Below, one piece after another: positions 26,013 through 36,560 of a DNA stretch of 64,000 bases. Position numbers and translations under genes: made by a program. The notes under the pieces are model-generated. The model saw only the letters and a list, made by a program, of their open reading frames with translations. It did not search any database and was not told the DNA's origin. The first letter of the stretch is position 1. Every line of letters starts with the position of its first letter. Origin of the DNA: Wolfiporia cocos (taxonomy: Eukaryota > Basidiomycota > Agaricomycetes > Polyporales > Phaeolaceae); assembly GCA_029448655.1 (NCBI GenBank), contig JACCLO010000018.1, positions 124,001 through 188,000 of the forward strand, given 5' to 3'.

Positions 26013-27488
26013 TGTCACAGATTATTTGGTCTGCCCATACAGGGGATCGAACCTACGATGTTATGTGCTATGCATGCCTCCCTCATACGTTTCACCACTC
26101 TGCCATTCGCCAGGCACCCTATAGATTAGATTAGATAAGGTACCATAGTAGCGGTAGGCCCCGGCTACTAGACCACTCACATGACATGATGACTAAGGCA
26201 GTGCACAGACCTCGCCTGTAGGGCAGGTCTTACTTACAGTAGTGTACAGCCTCTCATGTATATAAACCTGTGGCTGAGGTCATACAACCTCAGTCCTATT
26301 AATCTTGGCCTTGGGGCATACACCCTAGGTCTTGTACTCCAACCTCTACGTCTGATACCCTTGCTCGTCTGTGACTCGCCACTCGACCTTTGTGTCTAGT
26401 GTTGCCAAAGTTCAGTTCAGAACCTGAACCGCCTGAACTGAACCTAGGTTCAGGTTCAGTCCAGGTCCAGTTCAGGGTAGGACATCAAGGTTCAGTTCTT
26501 GGTTCAGGGGGGCCATGGGTACCCTTGAACCAGGTTCAAACTGGACTGAACCTTGAACCACTTGGCATTAACATATTCTGTGTAGCCACTGGTGGATAAG
26601 CATAAATTACAATTATGTTCTTGCCATCTTTGCTATAGTGTTGTTGCAGTAAGTTATGGATAGCTGGCTTCACCATAGCAAGCATCAGCACTCATATACT
26701 CTAGTCTCCCAATATTGCAAGGGCTCAACCCCATGTTGGGATTACCATGCTTTCTGTGGCATTGGGCTGCATTTGTTGCTGTCAGATGAAGTAAGAAATG
26801 TAGAAGATGATATTTCACTTCATATCCATGATCCTAGGTTATATACAGAGTTGTCTAAGAATGTTTTGTTATTGAGCTTCACCTCAGGCTAACTCACACT
26901 CATGAACTCAGATTACTGAACTGCTCAAAATAGCTGCCTTGGGTGATTATTGTGCATCAAAAAGTTGTGGTTACCACTCTAATCAAGACTAAGAGCCACA
27001 TTGGAATGCAGCAGCCCAATAGACACCAAATGGAGGCACTGCAGAACTTGAAGTGTGGTTACTTTAGTGGGTTCAATAGTGCCGGGAATGAGGTAGACAA
27101 TAGAGGGCAATTGGTATACATAGAAAGGTACACAAAGTTGGTGTCCAAATTATTATTTTTACACTCTATAAACTTAGCAGTTCGAACCTGGTTCGAACCA
27201 TGAACCGAACCTGATGAACCGGTTCAGCAGGTTCAGTCCAGGTTCAGGTTCAGGTTCAGGCTCCCTGCAGTCGGTTCGGTTCTAGGTTCAGCCCTAGACC
27301 CCCCTGAACCTGAACTGAACTGAACTTCGGCAACACTATTTGTGTCTTGCCTCTACCCTGTGAGCCAACCCTAGGAGGAGTGATGAACCTCGCTAGGACC
27401 TCATTGGATGAGACTTAGGTGTGGGCCATTAGGTGGTGGGATATGGATGGGTTATGGGTGGTAGATGAGTGGACACAGACTTGTGTCA
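26013..27488 (+). mobile_element. solo LTR nested in the 22021 LTR, carrying hAT MITE 2
   Basis: Starts TGTCACAGATTATTT, ends GACTTGTGTCA, flanked by CTTGC on both sides (26008-26012, 27489-27493). The LTR itself is about 525 bp. Near its 5' end lies an antisense tRNA-like module: B-box complement at 26043-26053, A-box complement at 26096-26106. Confidence 0.9.
26397..27338. mobile_element. hAT-type MITE 2 (942 bp) with GGTTCAG-rich subterminal arrays
   Basis: Inverted ends TAGTGTTGCC(A/G)AAGTTCAG with exact 8-bp duplication TTTGTGTC (26389-26396, 27339-27346). About 150-200 bp at each end is built from GGTTCAG/CTGAACC words; the centre is AT-rich and lacks a transposase. It shares terminal TAGTGTTGC with MITE 1 but uses a different subterminal word. 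Confidence 0.9.
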
Positions 27489-28552
27489 CTTGCACTTGAC
27501 TGGCTCCTTGTCATTGCCTATTCCCCTCACCTTAGGACCTAGGCAGTGAGTCCCACAGCTAGTCTGTGTCACCCTACAGAATTTCGATGGGCAAGGCACC
27601 ATAAAAGCTACAAAAGCCAAGAGTCCACATCTCCAAGATCCTGCAGCTGCAGCTAAGGGTGAAAAGCAGAAGAAGGCAGCAAATGAGAATTCCAAGGCAC
27701 AGGGTGAGAGTGGCAACCACAAGCGTAAGGCACAAAAGTGCTCTACTGATACCAAACAAGATGCACTGCCTGATGATGTATGTTCTCAAACAGTGTTGGA
27801 GAGAGTCACAGTGCCCTCATCTGATATTGACCAGGAATCAGATGCTGAGTGGGCAAAGAAGCAAGGCAGATGTAGGCTCAGGGCATCAAACTGGAGAGAC
27901 AATGAGGTAGCAGAGATGCTGCAACTTGTAAAGGAGCATCAGCCAGCAGGTATAAATGGGTGGGTGAAGGTTGAGGCAGGCTACAATGCTTGGGTGGTCA
28001 AAGCTGGCCAACCACAGCATGATGCAAAGGCTTTACAGACAAAGTTCTTCTGGGTGCATGATCTACCTTGCGATTCTGGCTGCCAGCTCACCATGTATAG
28101 CTTGCCAACCACCCAAAGCCCACAGGTGATCCTGACTGTCCTGAGGAGGTTGTTCAGGCCAAGTGTATCAATAGATCCATTGAGGAGAATGTCCAAATGG
28201 GTCACATTGCCGATAGTGTGTCACAGAACATGTGGCATATCTTTTCCTTGCTGTAGTCACCTGACTTATAGATAAGATAAGACCACATTGTAGATAAGAC
28301 AAGGGTAACATCACCTCATGGTCACCTTAGTTACATGTAGCATCACTACTCATGTGTGCACCCAATGCGCACAGACCTCCTTTAGGGTAGACAGTAGTTA
28401 CAAGGTTGTGCTGCATGTACATAAAGTGGTAGGGATGAGGACTTATGCCTCATCCTTAGATTCTCGTCTATAGGGCCCAATGCCCCTCTACTGCGTATCT
28501 GCATGTGACTGCCCTGCTTGTCTCCTTTGACTACTAGGCTGGGGAATGCCAG

Positions 28553-28785
28553 TGTCACAGATTATACAAGGGTATAGATCGCAGACATTACGGAGCAATG
28601 ACTAGGGAATATTACTGGTATAACCTGAACAAGGTTACCCATAGATGCTTAGCATGGGAATATGGACTGCAGATATAGCCAGACCCTTGATAACAGCCAA
28701 GCTGTTATCATAGCCCTTTTGGGGGAGTGGTCTAATACACCACTCATAGGCACGTTGCATTGGGTCCGCGGCGCGTCCTGTGATA
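28553..28785. mobile_element. short solo LTR (233 bp) nested in the 28219 LTR
   Basis: Starts TGTCACAGATTAT, ends CCTGTGATA, flanked by GCCAG on both sides (28548-28552, 28786-28790). The sister copy at 33457-33688 shares AGCCAGACCCTTGATAACAG. Confidence 0.85.
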
Positions 28786-28801
28786 GCCAGTACATACAGT
28801 G

Positions 28802-29257
28802 TGACACAAACCTAGACCTAATACTCACTAAGGGCTTTGTGTTGGCGACTTAGGTGTCCAGAGCAATAAGAGGAGGTTCCGAGCTGGCATATAAGGCTTA
28901 ACTCAATATCTGAGGAGAACAGAACTGAGGTCATCGCTCAGTCTGCCCTTGCATATATACATGTGTGTCCTGACCCCTAATACTACTAAGACCTATGGTA
29001 CTTAAGTATGAGTAAGACGCATGTGACATATGGGTGCGTGATGATGCTTGTATGACTGACGATGAATCAGCAGTCACGAGGCTGTCAATGTTACATGTGA
29101 TAATGGTACGTGGAACCTGCTAGAAGGTTCCAGTGGTGTGGAAGCGCTGGGTCACATGATCTATGATTGGCACTAGTTGGGCATCTGATGTAACAATGTA
29201 AGTAATTGAAGTATAAATGCAGGGAAAATGGCTAGAAATAAGGGAAAATCTGTGACA
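28802..29257 (-). mobile_element. solo LTR nested in the 28219 LTR
   Basis: Starts TGACACAAACC, ends ATCTGTGACA, flanked by CAGTG on both sides (28797-28801, 29258-29262). TATA box and stem-loop (arms CTGAG/CTCAG) on the minus strand. Confidence 0.9.
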
Positions 29258-29915
29258 CAGTGTGAGACATATGCCTGAGGACATGCCTTAGCAGGCATGC
29301 CTTTGGGCCTCTGGAGACTCCCCAGCAGAGCAGTAGCCATGGTATGTCATACCATGACATAGTGACATTCCCTCTGATTGGGATCATGACATTGACAATG
29401 CCATGTTGGACAAGCTCAGTGACAGTGGTGGCAGTTATCACAGTGATCAAAGTGATGATGAGCAAGCAGAGCCCCAACCAAAGCAACACAGAGCCAGCCA
29501 GTCTCAAACATGTGCTACCATGTCACACCACAATGCAATAAAGGCTCACAATCTCATCAAGAAGACCAATTTCTATTTGAGTCTGGAGGGTGAGGTGAAG
29601 CATGAGGAAAATCGGTTTGAGAGCCAGGCATTATGTTCTGCACAGTTTGTGCAACTTATTGCCCAGCGCAACAATCGTTTCAAGCTCCAGGATCTATGGC
29701 ACCAGCTTGATGAGGTTCGCAATGAGCTTTCCAATGCTCAACTCAAGAACCAGAACTTTTATCAGCAGCTCCAGTTAGAGCAGATGCAGATGCAAATGCA
29801 GGCTATGTTCAGAGGAGTAGGTGCTATGATGGGGGTCAACAGAAACTTTGGTAGGGAAGATGGGATGTGTGATTTTGATGCAATTGATGTCAAAGGTCTT
29901 ACTGGTAGGAAATAG

Positions 29916-30161
29916 CTATGTATCACATATTGTTGTCCTCAATATGATAAAACCTAGCTACACTGTCTGACCTCTGAATGTCTTTGAACAACATGTCATG
30001 CCAATTATAACATATATTGTCCAGCTCCTAACCCTCCTGCCAAATTAGCTCATAGACATTTCTGAGCTGATTAATTCCCACCAAATGGACCTGCACCTGA
30101 TGCAGTCTTCCAACAACCTCCAGTAACTTCAGTCAAAGAACTGCATTTGAGATAGGCAAAG
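29916..30161. other. CG-poor spacer
   Basis: Downstream flank of the Myb/SANT-like gene up to an LTR start. Nothing recognised. Confidence 0.4.
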
Positions 30162-30704
30162 TGTTACGATTTTACCAGGTACACTCAAATATTCCCATTG
30201 ACACCTCACTGTGTATGAGGACTTAGTGTTCAACTGCTGCTCTGTGCGCTCGATTTCTAGTGGCCTCCGCTCAACCATAGGCCCCATTTCATGTATAACA
30301 ACCCTATGCCCACTCTCCATGTTTGCATCACAATTCTAGCTGATATTCTGTGTCCAACCACAGTACTTCTACATTTCATCCCTTGTTGTGTTCAACCACA
30401 ATGCTTCTCCTTTGTTACTTTTATCATTAGCTCAATGGACTTAATGGTAGCAGTACCACAGACACTATGACCCCAATTAGCAAACTGTAGTATATAACCT
30501 GATGTAAATACTGGTCAAGTTCCTCAGCTCGACCTTGCTGAATTACAAGGATCTTATACTCATTCTCAAAAGCTTGAGCAATCAAGCCTGCAGCTTGTAT
30601 ATTGACACTCTGACTCTGAGTAGTCCAACAAGTAGTGTGCTACTTGATACACTGAGTAACTCGACTTGGTTATTTTGCATTGAATGGATATTCAATCTGT
30701 AACA
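30162..30704 (+). mobile_element. LTR (TGTTACG type)
   Basis: Starts TGTTACGATTTTACC, ends ATCTGTAACA; near-copy of 31863-32442. A TATA box (GTATATAACC, about 30490) is followed by a hairpin with imperfect arms (GGTCAAG/CTCGACC). Flanks CAAAG and GCCAA do not give a clear 5-bp duplication. Confidence 0.75.
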
Positions 30705-31144
30705 GCCAATAGCCAGCGCACAGTTTGTGGGTGCTTGTTTAGAGAAAGTGTTGCTAAATGATGCAATATTGTGCATCAAATGTGCTTATGGTTTAGATAA
30801 CAATCTCACAGCACTCATTTTCGAACTCAGTCATTTAGAGAAAGTGTGTCTAAATTCTTATAGGAAGTCATCCAGTCTCTCAATTAGTGCAGTTTGCACC
30901 AAATTGAGCACCACAAGGGTTACACGTACTGGAGGGAACAATGAAGTTGGCTACCCGAGATGATTGTCCTCAGACCACACTGCCCTGCCATCTATAAAGG
31001 CATGATAATAGCATCAACCCAGCTGCTCGATGAGTCTGAAAGTTGGACTGTGTACATTTCTAGATCCTCTACTAGTGCCTCTTACAGTCGAATGAGCCTG
31101 AGAGTTGATATCCTCAAGCTGAATGGCATTATGCTCAAGAGAGT

Positions 31145-31720
31145 TGTCACAGAATATCTAGGGGGATATAGTAACAACCCTCGCTATAGGTTATACGGGC
31201 GGCGCTAGGCGTACGCCGCTCCTCTGAGCCTCAGCCACCTCCTCGTACGTCTCTTTAGCTTGTTGGTCACCTGACTGTTAGGTTAGCGCTGTAGGGTAGC
31301 GCGCGCCTCAGGTACTCATGCCACGGTCACATTATGTATCACATGCCTCGCTTATGTAATTACTTACCTCAGCTGTTAGGGCGGTGCTGCGCACAGGCCA
31401 GCACTTAAGGGTAGACACTTAGCGTACAGTTCACGCATGTATATAAGATACGACGAGATGTGGGCTTATCCCCCATCTCTAAGATTCTCGACAACTGGGC
31501 TTGGCCCCTTTCTTACTCTGCTCTGTGTGCGACTCCGCCTTAGGGCGTCCTCTCCTTCTTGAGTTCTGCCAGCACGTCGTCGTAAGTATCCTGTACGACG
31601 ACTTCCTTAATTCCGAGGGAATGCCTCTGCGACACCGCTGCTAGCTGGCTCTTGAGGTGCAAGACCTTGGGATTCACCCCTGCCTAGGGCAGGTCCCCAC
31701 ATCCGAGTACGTCTGTGTCA
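31145..31720 (+). mobile_element. solo LTR, same family as the young TRIM-like element at 56367
   Basis: Starts TGTCACAGAATATC, ends GTCTGTGTCA, flanked by AGAGT on both sides (31140-31144, 31721-31725). Shares GGCGCTAGGCGTACGCCGC and TTAGCGCTGTAGGGTAGCGC with the TRIM-like LTRs. Stem-loop arms GAGATG/CATCTC follow the TATA box. Confidence 0.9.
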
Positions 31721-31862
31721 AGAGTCAAGCAAAACATTCATAGCGTGGCTTGTGGTCTGTGGGGCTTACATAGAGCCACCGATCCGATATGTCTGATGAG
31801 TGGCGCCACATGGTTTATGCATGAATATCACATGATCATGTTGATCCGTGGACCTGAAGCGC

Positions 31863-32442
31863 TGTTACGATTTTACCAGGTACACTGGATATTCATTTGA
31901 TGCCTCACTGTATACGAGGACTTAGCGTTCAACCGCTGCACCATGCACTTTATTTCTAGGGGCCTCCATTCAACCATAGGCCCTGTTTCATGTGTAAAAA
32001 CCCTATGCCCATTCTCCGCATTCGTATCAGGTTCTAGTTGATGTTCTGTGTCAAACCACAGCAATTCTATGTTTCATCCCTTGTTGTGCTCAACCACCAC
32101 CATTCTCCTTTGTTACTTATATCGTTAGCCTGATGGACTTAATAGTAGCAGTACCAAGGACACTATGACCCCAATTAATGAATCGCAGTATATAACCTGC
32201 TGTAAATACTGGTCGAGTTCCTCAGCTCGACCTTGTTGAATTACAAGGATCTTATACTCATTCTCAAAGGCTTGAGCAATTAATCCTGCAGCTTGTATAT
32301 TGATGCTCAGACTCTGCGGAGTCTGATTAATATTTGTCTATCAACATCTTGACTCTGCGGAGTCCAACGAGTAGTGCACTACTTGATATGCTGAGTAACT
32401 CAACTTAGTTATTCGCACTGAACGGATATTCGATCTGTAACA
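31863..32442 (+). mobile_element. solo LTR (TGTTACG type)
   Basis: Starts TGTTACGATTTTACC, ends GATCTGTAACA, flanked by AGCGC (31858-31862) and AGTGC (32443-32447), one C-to-T change. After the TATA box it has hairpins with arms GGTCGAG/CTCGACC and CTTGT/ACAAG. Confidence 0.85.
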
Positions 32443-33456
32443 AGTGCCCAATGTGGTGCACCTTTCCCTTCATCCTCCTCTCTCATAGCAACTGTGTGCC
32501 TCCAGGTGGGAGAGAAACAAAATACAATTGAAGGTAAGTTGCTCTTTGCTAATGACCACTCTTCTGCCAATTTGCACACCATTTGTGGCATGAATTGTGG
32601 TCTGTTGATCGGTCACTTTTGAAACACCGCCGGCTAGCCATGCTAATCGCATAAGAACAGGTCCTTGGCGGTTTGGATCGCCCAAACCCCCTCTTTCTGA
32701 AACCTCCAACTCTTCCATATCCTCGATGGGCTTCAATCCAGTCCTCGGCACAACTACAACTACTCCATATAGGATAAAGGCCATACAGTACCCCTGGAGA
32801 TTATAACAGCGCAACAAGGACAATCCAGAATGCCTCAAGCCATGGCTATCCGAGCTATATGACAAGGTGGGGGTAGTGGATGTGCCATTGGACAAGTTTC
32901 TTGAACAATTTGTAGCCTGTGATACATCGGACTATCCACAGTTTGGGATCGAAAATCCCTTTGAAGAACTTTGAGGGCTTGACCTCAAAGAAGAGAAGGA
33001 GATATATGATCCATTAGTGAGCATTCGGTGCTAAGGGTGTCATGCTGTCATATACTTACATACTGAGCAACATAGGTGCACACATTCAACACACTAATGA
33101 TGGACATTCACAGTGAGGGCGACAGACTTACTTTCCTCAGGAGAGATAAGAAGTTGATTCCAAATCCATATAAAGAGCTGGCTCCGGCGATGAGCAAAAC
33201 GTTTCCTGATATCATCGGTGTGCTGCCTGGCATGCCTGTGGATGAGGAAGTACCTTGGGTACAGGTCAGACTCATGGTGGAAGTCAAAGGAGCCAACCAC
33301 CTTGATCCAATAGATAGTGAAAGCCAGTGAGCCAATGTAGATTTGGTCCAAATTGCAGAAAGTGCTCTCAACCTCCTCTCTGCTCATGGTGCCCAGTATG
33401 CTTACATCCTCCATGACATGGGCAGCTTCACTTGTATTTATCGCTTTGATCATGCT

Positions 33457-33688
33457 TGTCACAGTATTGTGGTACACCAGATACTAGGACATTACAGAGC
33501 AATAATACAAGGCTATATTCCCCTAAGGTGGTGACCTGAATATAATAGGCGCCAAGTGTGGGAATATGAACTACAGATATAGCCAGACCCTTGATAACAG
33601 CCAAGCTGTTGTTGTAGCCCTTTTGGGGGAGTGGCTATAGTGCCACTCATAAGCACATTGCATTGGGTCCACGGCATGTCTTGTGATA
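33457..33688. mobile_element. short solo LTR (232 bp) in FunK1 copy e
   Basis: Starts TGTCACAGTATTG, ends GTCTTGTGATA (CA to TA), flanked by ATGCT on both sides (33452-33456, 33689-33693). Sister of 28553-28785. Confidence 0.85.
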
Positions 33689-34404
33689 ATGCTTCTGCTG
33701 TTGTGTCACACCACTTTGATTACATCGATGAGCATGGGTTCATATCGAAATTTTTCTATTGACTCCTCCGACCCTCTTATTCTGACCAGGTTGTCCTGAA
33801 TGGCCAGGATGACTTCTCTTTCATGGTTTTGGAGAGTTTCATCAGAGGACTAGGGATCCCCAGGTTGATTGACAAAGACTTGTATTGGAATTGTATACTC
33901 ACATTGCCGTTAGCAGCTCTGGATTTCTTAACCCTTCATCCCATCCACTTCAGTCCATGGCTGTTTTCTCAGGCAACTCAGGTTGGGGAGGCACTGCTGA
34001 TCTACTGGCATCCGCTGCCTGAGGATCAACGCCTGACACAGGAAGAAGCTGACAGTACTCCTCCCTCATCACAGTGCAAGGGGAAAGCACCTGCAAAAAA
34101 CAATATGTGGAGCCTCACACTGCACAGGCAAGCACATGGAGATGATGCCAACAGCTCTTCCATGGCTGTTGAGGATTCTGGCATGACGGATCTGTCGGCC
34201 AAGTGGACGTGTGTGGACGACTCTATGGATTCTAGTGCAGATTGGCCTGAAGACAGCTCGAGCTCTGTGCACGATGATCTACTCGGTGGTTTCCAAGTCA
34301 AACATGTCATTATCAAGGAGCAGTATCACCAGACCGAATGCATGAATGAAGTCGTCCACTACAACAAGATCAATGCCTACCTCGAGAAGCACAATATCCC
34401 CTGC

Positions 34405-34910
34405 TGACACGGAAACACTCTAAGACTTACGTGTCATCCGCAACGGCGTAGAACACCATATACTGTGGTGCAGACACTGCCGGGACTTCCAAGGGAAGTC
34501 CACAGCAAGAACAGCTGAGACTACTTAGAGTAGTCCACAGCAGCGGCTGAGTATAGAGGGCGGTCGCCGGCAGACAAGCACGCAGAGGTTGTTAAGCAGA
34601 GTATAACCGAGGGACACGCCCCAATATCAGAATAACAAGTCTGAGGTGTAAGACCTCAGACGACGTACTATATATACATGCATGCTACCGCGCTACCACT
34701 AAGGGGTCACCCTAAAGACATGGTCTGTGCGCAGTACAGAGGTCATGTGTATCTACATACGTAAGCGGCGACCTGTAACTACGGGTGTAAAACATGAAGT
34801 GAGAACCGCTACACCAAAAGCCACGCATGGCTACCAAACAGTCACGTGTTAATAAGCGGTGAGGTCGCTGGTTCGAACCAGTGAGATGCCACGGTTAAAA
34901 AACCGTGACA
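34405..34910 (-). mobile_element. solo LTR in FunK1 copy e
   Basis: Starts TGACACGG, ends ACCGTGACA, flanked by CCTGC on both sides (34400-34404, 34911-34915). The right end, the 5' end of the LTR, is a palindrome with arms GCCACGGTT and AACCGTGAC. Stem-loop arms GTCTGAGG/CCTCAGAC. Confidence 0.9.
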
Positions 34911-35210
34911 CCTGCTATGGTTTGGCTAAGATGTTGTACAGTGAGGATCTGGGGGAGACATTCAGTTTCCACGTCACCATATCTGCAATGGCCAAGGATG
35001 GACCACAGGATGAGTGAAGCCACATGTGAATCGTTCTTGACATTGTTGGAGAGCCTCTAAGCAAGTTCACTTCAATGAAACAGCTGGTCTGAGCAATTTG
35101 CAATGCAATCATAGGTGTGTCTTCTTGCTCGGGTAGTCATACTTGTTGCTGACCATTGGATACGCATCCAGGTCATCTGCTCGTGTATCTGTCCAGTGTT
35201 CTCCATAGAG

Positions 35211-36560
35211 TTTCAGTGCCGCAGATGCATCTTTAGAGACACTGCAGATGCATCTGGGGCACTCTAAGTCATCGAAATTAGGTGCCCATTAGTACCAAAA
35301 TAAAGTGTTGCAAGCCGGGAATTGAACCAGGAACCATGAGACCTCAGCAAAACAGCAGCTGAAACCACTCAGCTAAAGTGGCTGGTGAAAGGGAGATCTT
35401 GTGAAAATATATAGTCAGTTGTTGATATAATAACAGTCGTAATAAAATTTAACATTCTGTCAGTAAGTGTTACGGTTATTTTGATTTTTCGAATATCTAC
35501 AGAACTCACCATTGGGCAAATACGATACAGGGACTTGTTGCGCAACCAACTCCCCTGGCTACTCGTGATCTTACTGGGCGCATCCCCAGTTGTACTAGTC
35601 TGTAGGGCTCGTTTCATCTTTGGCAGATCCAACCCTGCCACCGTTTCATGTCCATCGTTCATTAGCTGACAGATGGCGTTCAACCGCCATCATTCCTATC
35701 TATCGTCTCAGATATATCATTCCATACTTATCAAACGTCTGGGACTATAGCGTAGATAGTATCGGTGACATCTGGGACAGACTTGACCCCTGAAACCTAG
35801 CGTAGTATAAAAACTCATGTACTTATCGTCGAGGCTCTTCAGCTCGACCTTGTTGTACAAACAAGAAGTCTTATACTCGTTCTCAAACGTAAGAAATTAC
35901 GCTCAGTATTTCTCCTTCGAGCAACCGAACGACTAAGTCCTCGAAGTGCACACTGACTTCTCGGACTTAGGCGAGTCTTATATTCTATTCGACTCGCACT
36001 TGAACAGATTATATCCTCTAACGCGTATTGGATATTAACCGATCTCCTAAGAACTTCACTTAGGACCCGAAGGCATCTAACGAGTATTTGCCTTGCATAC
36101 GGCTGCGTGCCTACGTGCAGAAGAACGATTTACATCCGCGACTCGAATATACAAACGGGTATTCGACCCGTAACAGTAAGCTCAAGTGTTCCTTAAACTC
36201 AGGATGCATCTCTTTAGTGATGTATCCCACAACCCATATATATCTGCAATGAGGTAGGGATGCTGTCATAAATTACCTACAGGGCAATACGGAACATTGC
36301 ACTAAGGTGTGACTTGACAATAAACAGCTATGGCGATGAAAGGACATAAAATGGATTATATTGACAAGTATGTGACTTGGATACCAAGACCATTTGGCAA
36401 AGTGGTACAGGTTGCAACTTTTCTAATCCCAGGTCAGGTGTTCGAACCCTGCATGGGTATTTCTTGCACAGATATATCTTATTTTATCCAGATACATCTA
36501 CGCAGCATGCTTGGGCATTAAGATTGCTTAGAGTGCCCCAGATGCATCTCCGGCACTGAA
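35211..36560. mobile_element. head-to-head tRNA-like (SINE-like) composite in FunK1 copy e
   Basis: Outer ends are inverted (TTTCAGTGCC... / ...GGCACTGAAG) and share an exact 22-bp inverted repeat containing GATGCATCTGGGGCACTC. A 20-bp flanking duplication (35191-35210 against 36561-36580, 16 of 20 identical) is long, as made by target-primed reverse transcription. Each arm carries a tRNA-like unit reading outward: left unit (minus) A-box TAGCTGAGTGG and B-box GGTTCAATTCC; right unit (plus) A-box TGGCAAAGTGG and B-box GTTCGAACCC. An LTR (35468-36175) sits in the middle. Confidence 0.65.
35468..36175 (+). mobile_element. solo LTR (TGTTACG type), best-preserved copy (708 bp)
   Basis: Starts TGTTACGG, ends CCCGTAACA, flanked by GTAAG on both sides (35463-35467, 36176-36180). 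After the TATA box (GTAGTATAAAAAC) come hairpins with arms GTCGAG/CTCGAC and CTTGTT/AACAAG. CG sites are kept, so it is fairly young. Confidence 0.9.

Larger units (their letters stand above)
22021..27571 (+). mobile_element. outermost solo LTR of a nested stack
   Basis: Starts TGTCACAGATTTATC and ends CTAGTCTGTGTCA 5.5 kb later, flanked by CCCTA at 22016-22020 and 27572-27576. Removing the three primary insertions inside it (22170-24518, 25058-25740, 26013-27488, each with its duplication) leaves about 1,030 bp. It sits in piece 1/piece 2 of the Myb/SANT-like gene. Confidence 0.85.
28219..29359 (+). mobile_element. solo LTR in the Myb/SANT-like gene, host of two further LTRs
   Basis: Starts TGTCACAGAAC, ends ACCATGACA, flanked by TAGTG on both sides (28214-28218, 29360-29364). 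About 440 bp after removing the two inner LTRs. The gene reads straight through (HIADS then DIPSDWD) once it is taken out with one TAGTG. Confidence 0.9.
21735..29915 (+). pseudogene. Myb/SANT-like (DUF6818-type) gene split by two LTR stacks
   Basis: Three pieces join into one protein when the LTRs are removed. Piece 1 (to 22020) is Ala/Pro/Ser-rich and ends AASNHEHSL. Piece 2 (27572-28218) continues QNFDGQG, a Lys-rich linker, then RLRASNWRDNEVAEMLQLVK and GINGWVKVEAGYNAW, a Myb/SANT-like DNA-binding domain of a type common in Agaricomycetes, then NRSIEENVQMGHIADS. Piece 3 (29360-29915) continues DIPSDWDHDIDNAM, an acidic/Ser stretch, and a coiled coil rich in Gln/Met (QLQLEQMQMQMQ) ending ATGMKGLTGRK-like at 29915 (actual end VKGLTGRK). 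A TGA lies in piece 1 (about 21963) and there are frame slips after KTKFFWV. Function unknown; presumably nuclear. Confidence 0.65.
30959..32490 (+). pseudogene. unidentified reading frame interrupted by two LTRs
   Basis: Three segments read as one frame after removing the LTRs at 31145 and 31863: a segment ending GIMLKRV, then KQNIHSVACGLWGLHRATD, then GPEAPNVVHLSLHPPLS and a TAG near 32490. I recognise no domain. The frame continuity supports a former coding region rather than chance. Confidence 0.45.

Noticed and set aside
36389..36470. tRNA-like sequence with A and B boxes
   Set aside because: No well-paired acceptor stem, and it forms one arm of a repeat composite; not called as a functional tRNA gene. 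The same holds for 35310-35390, 46475-46540 and the complement of 26043-26106.
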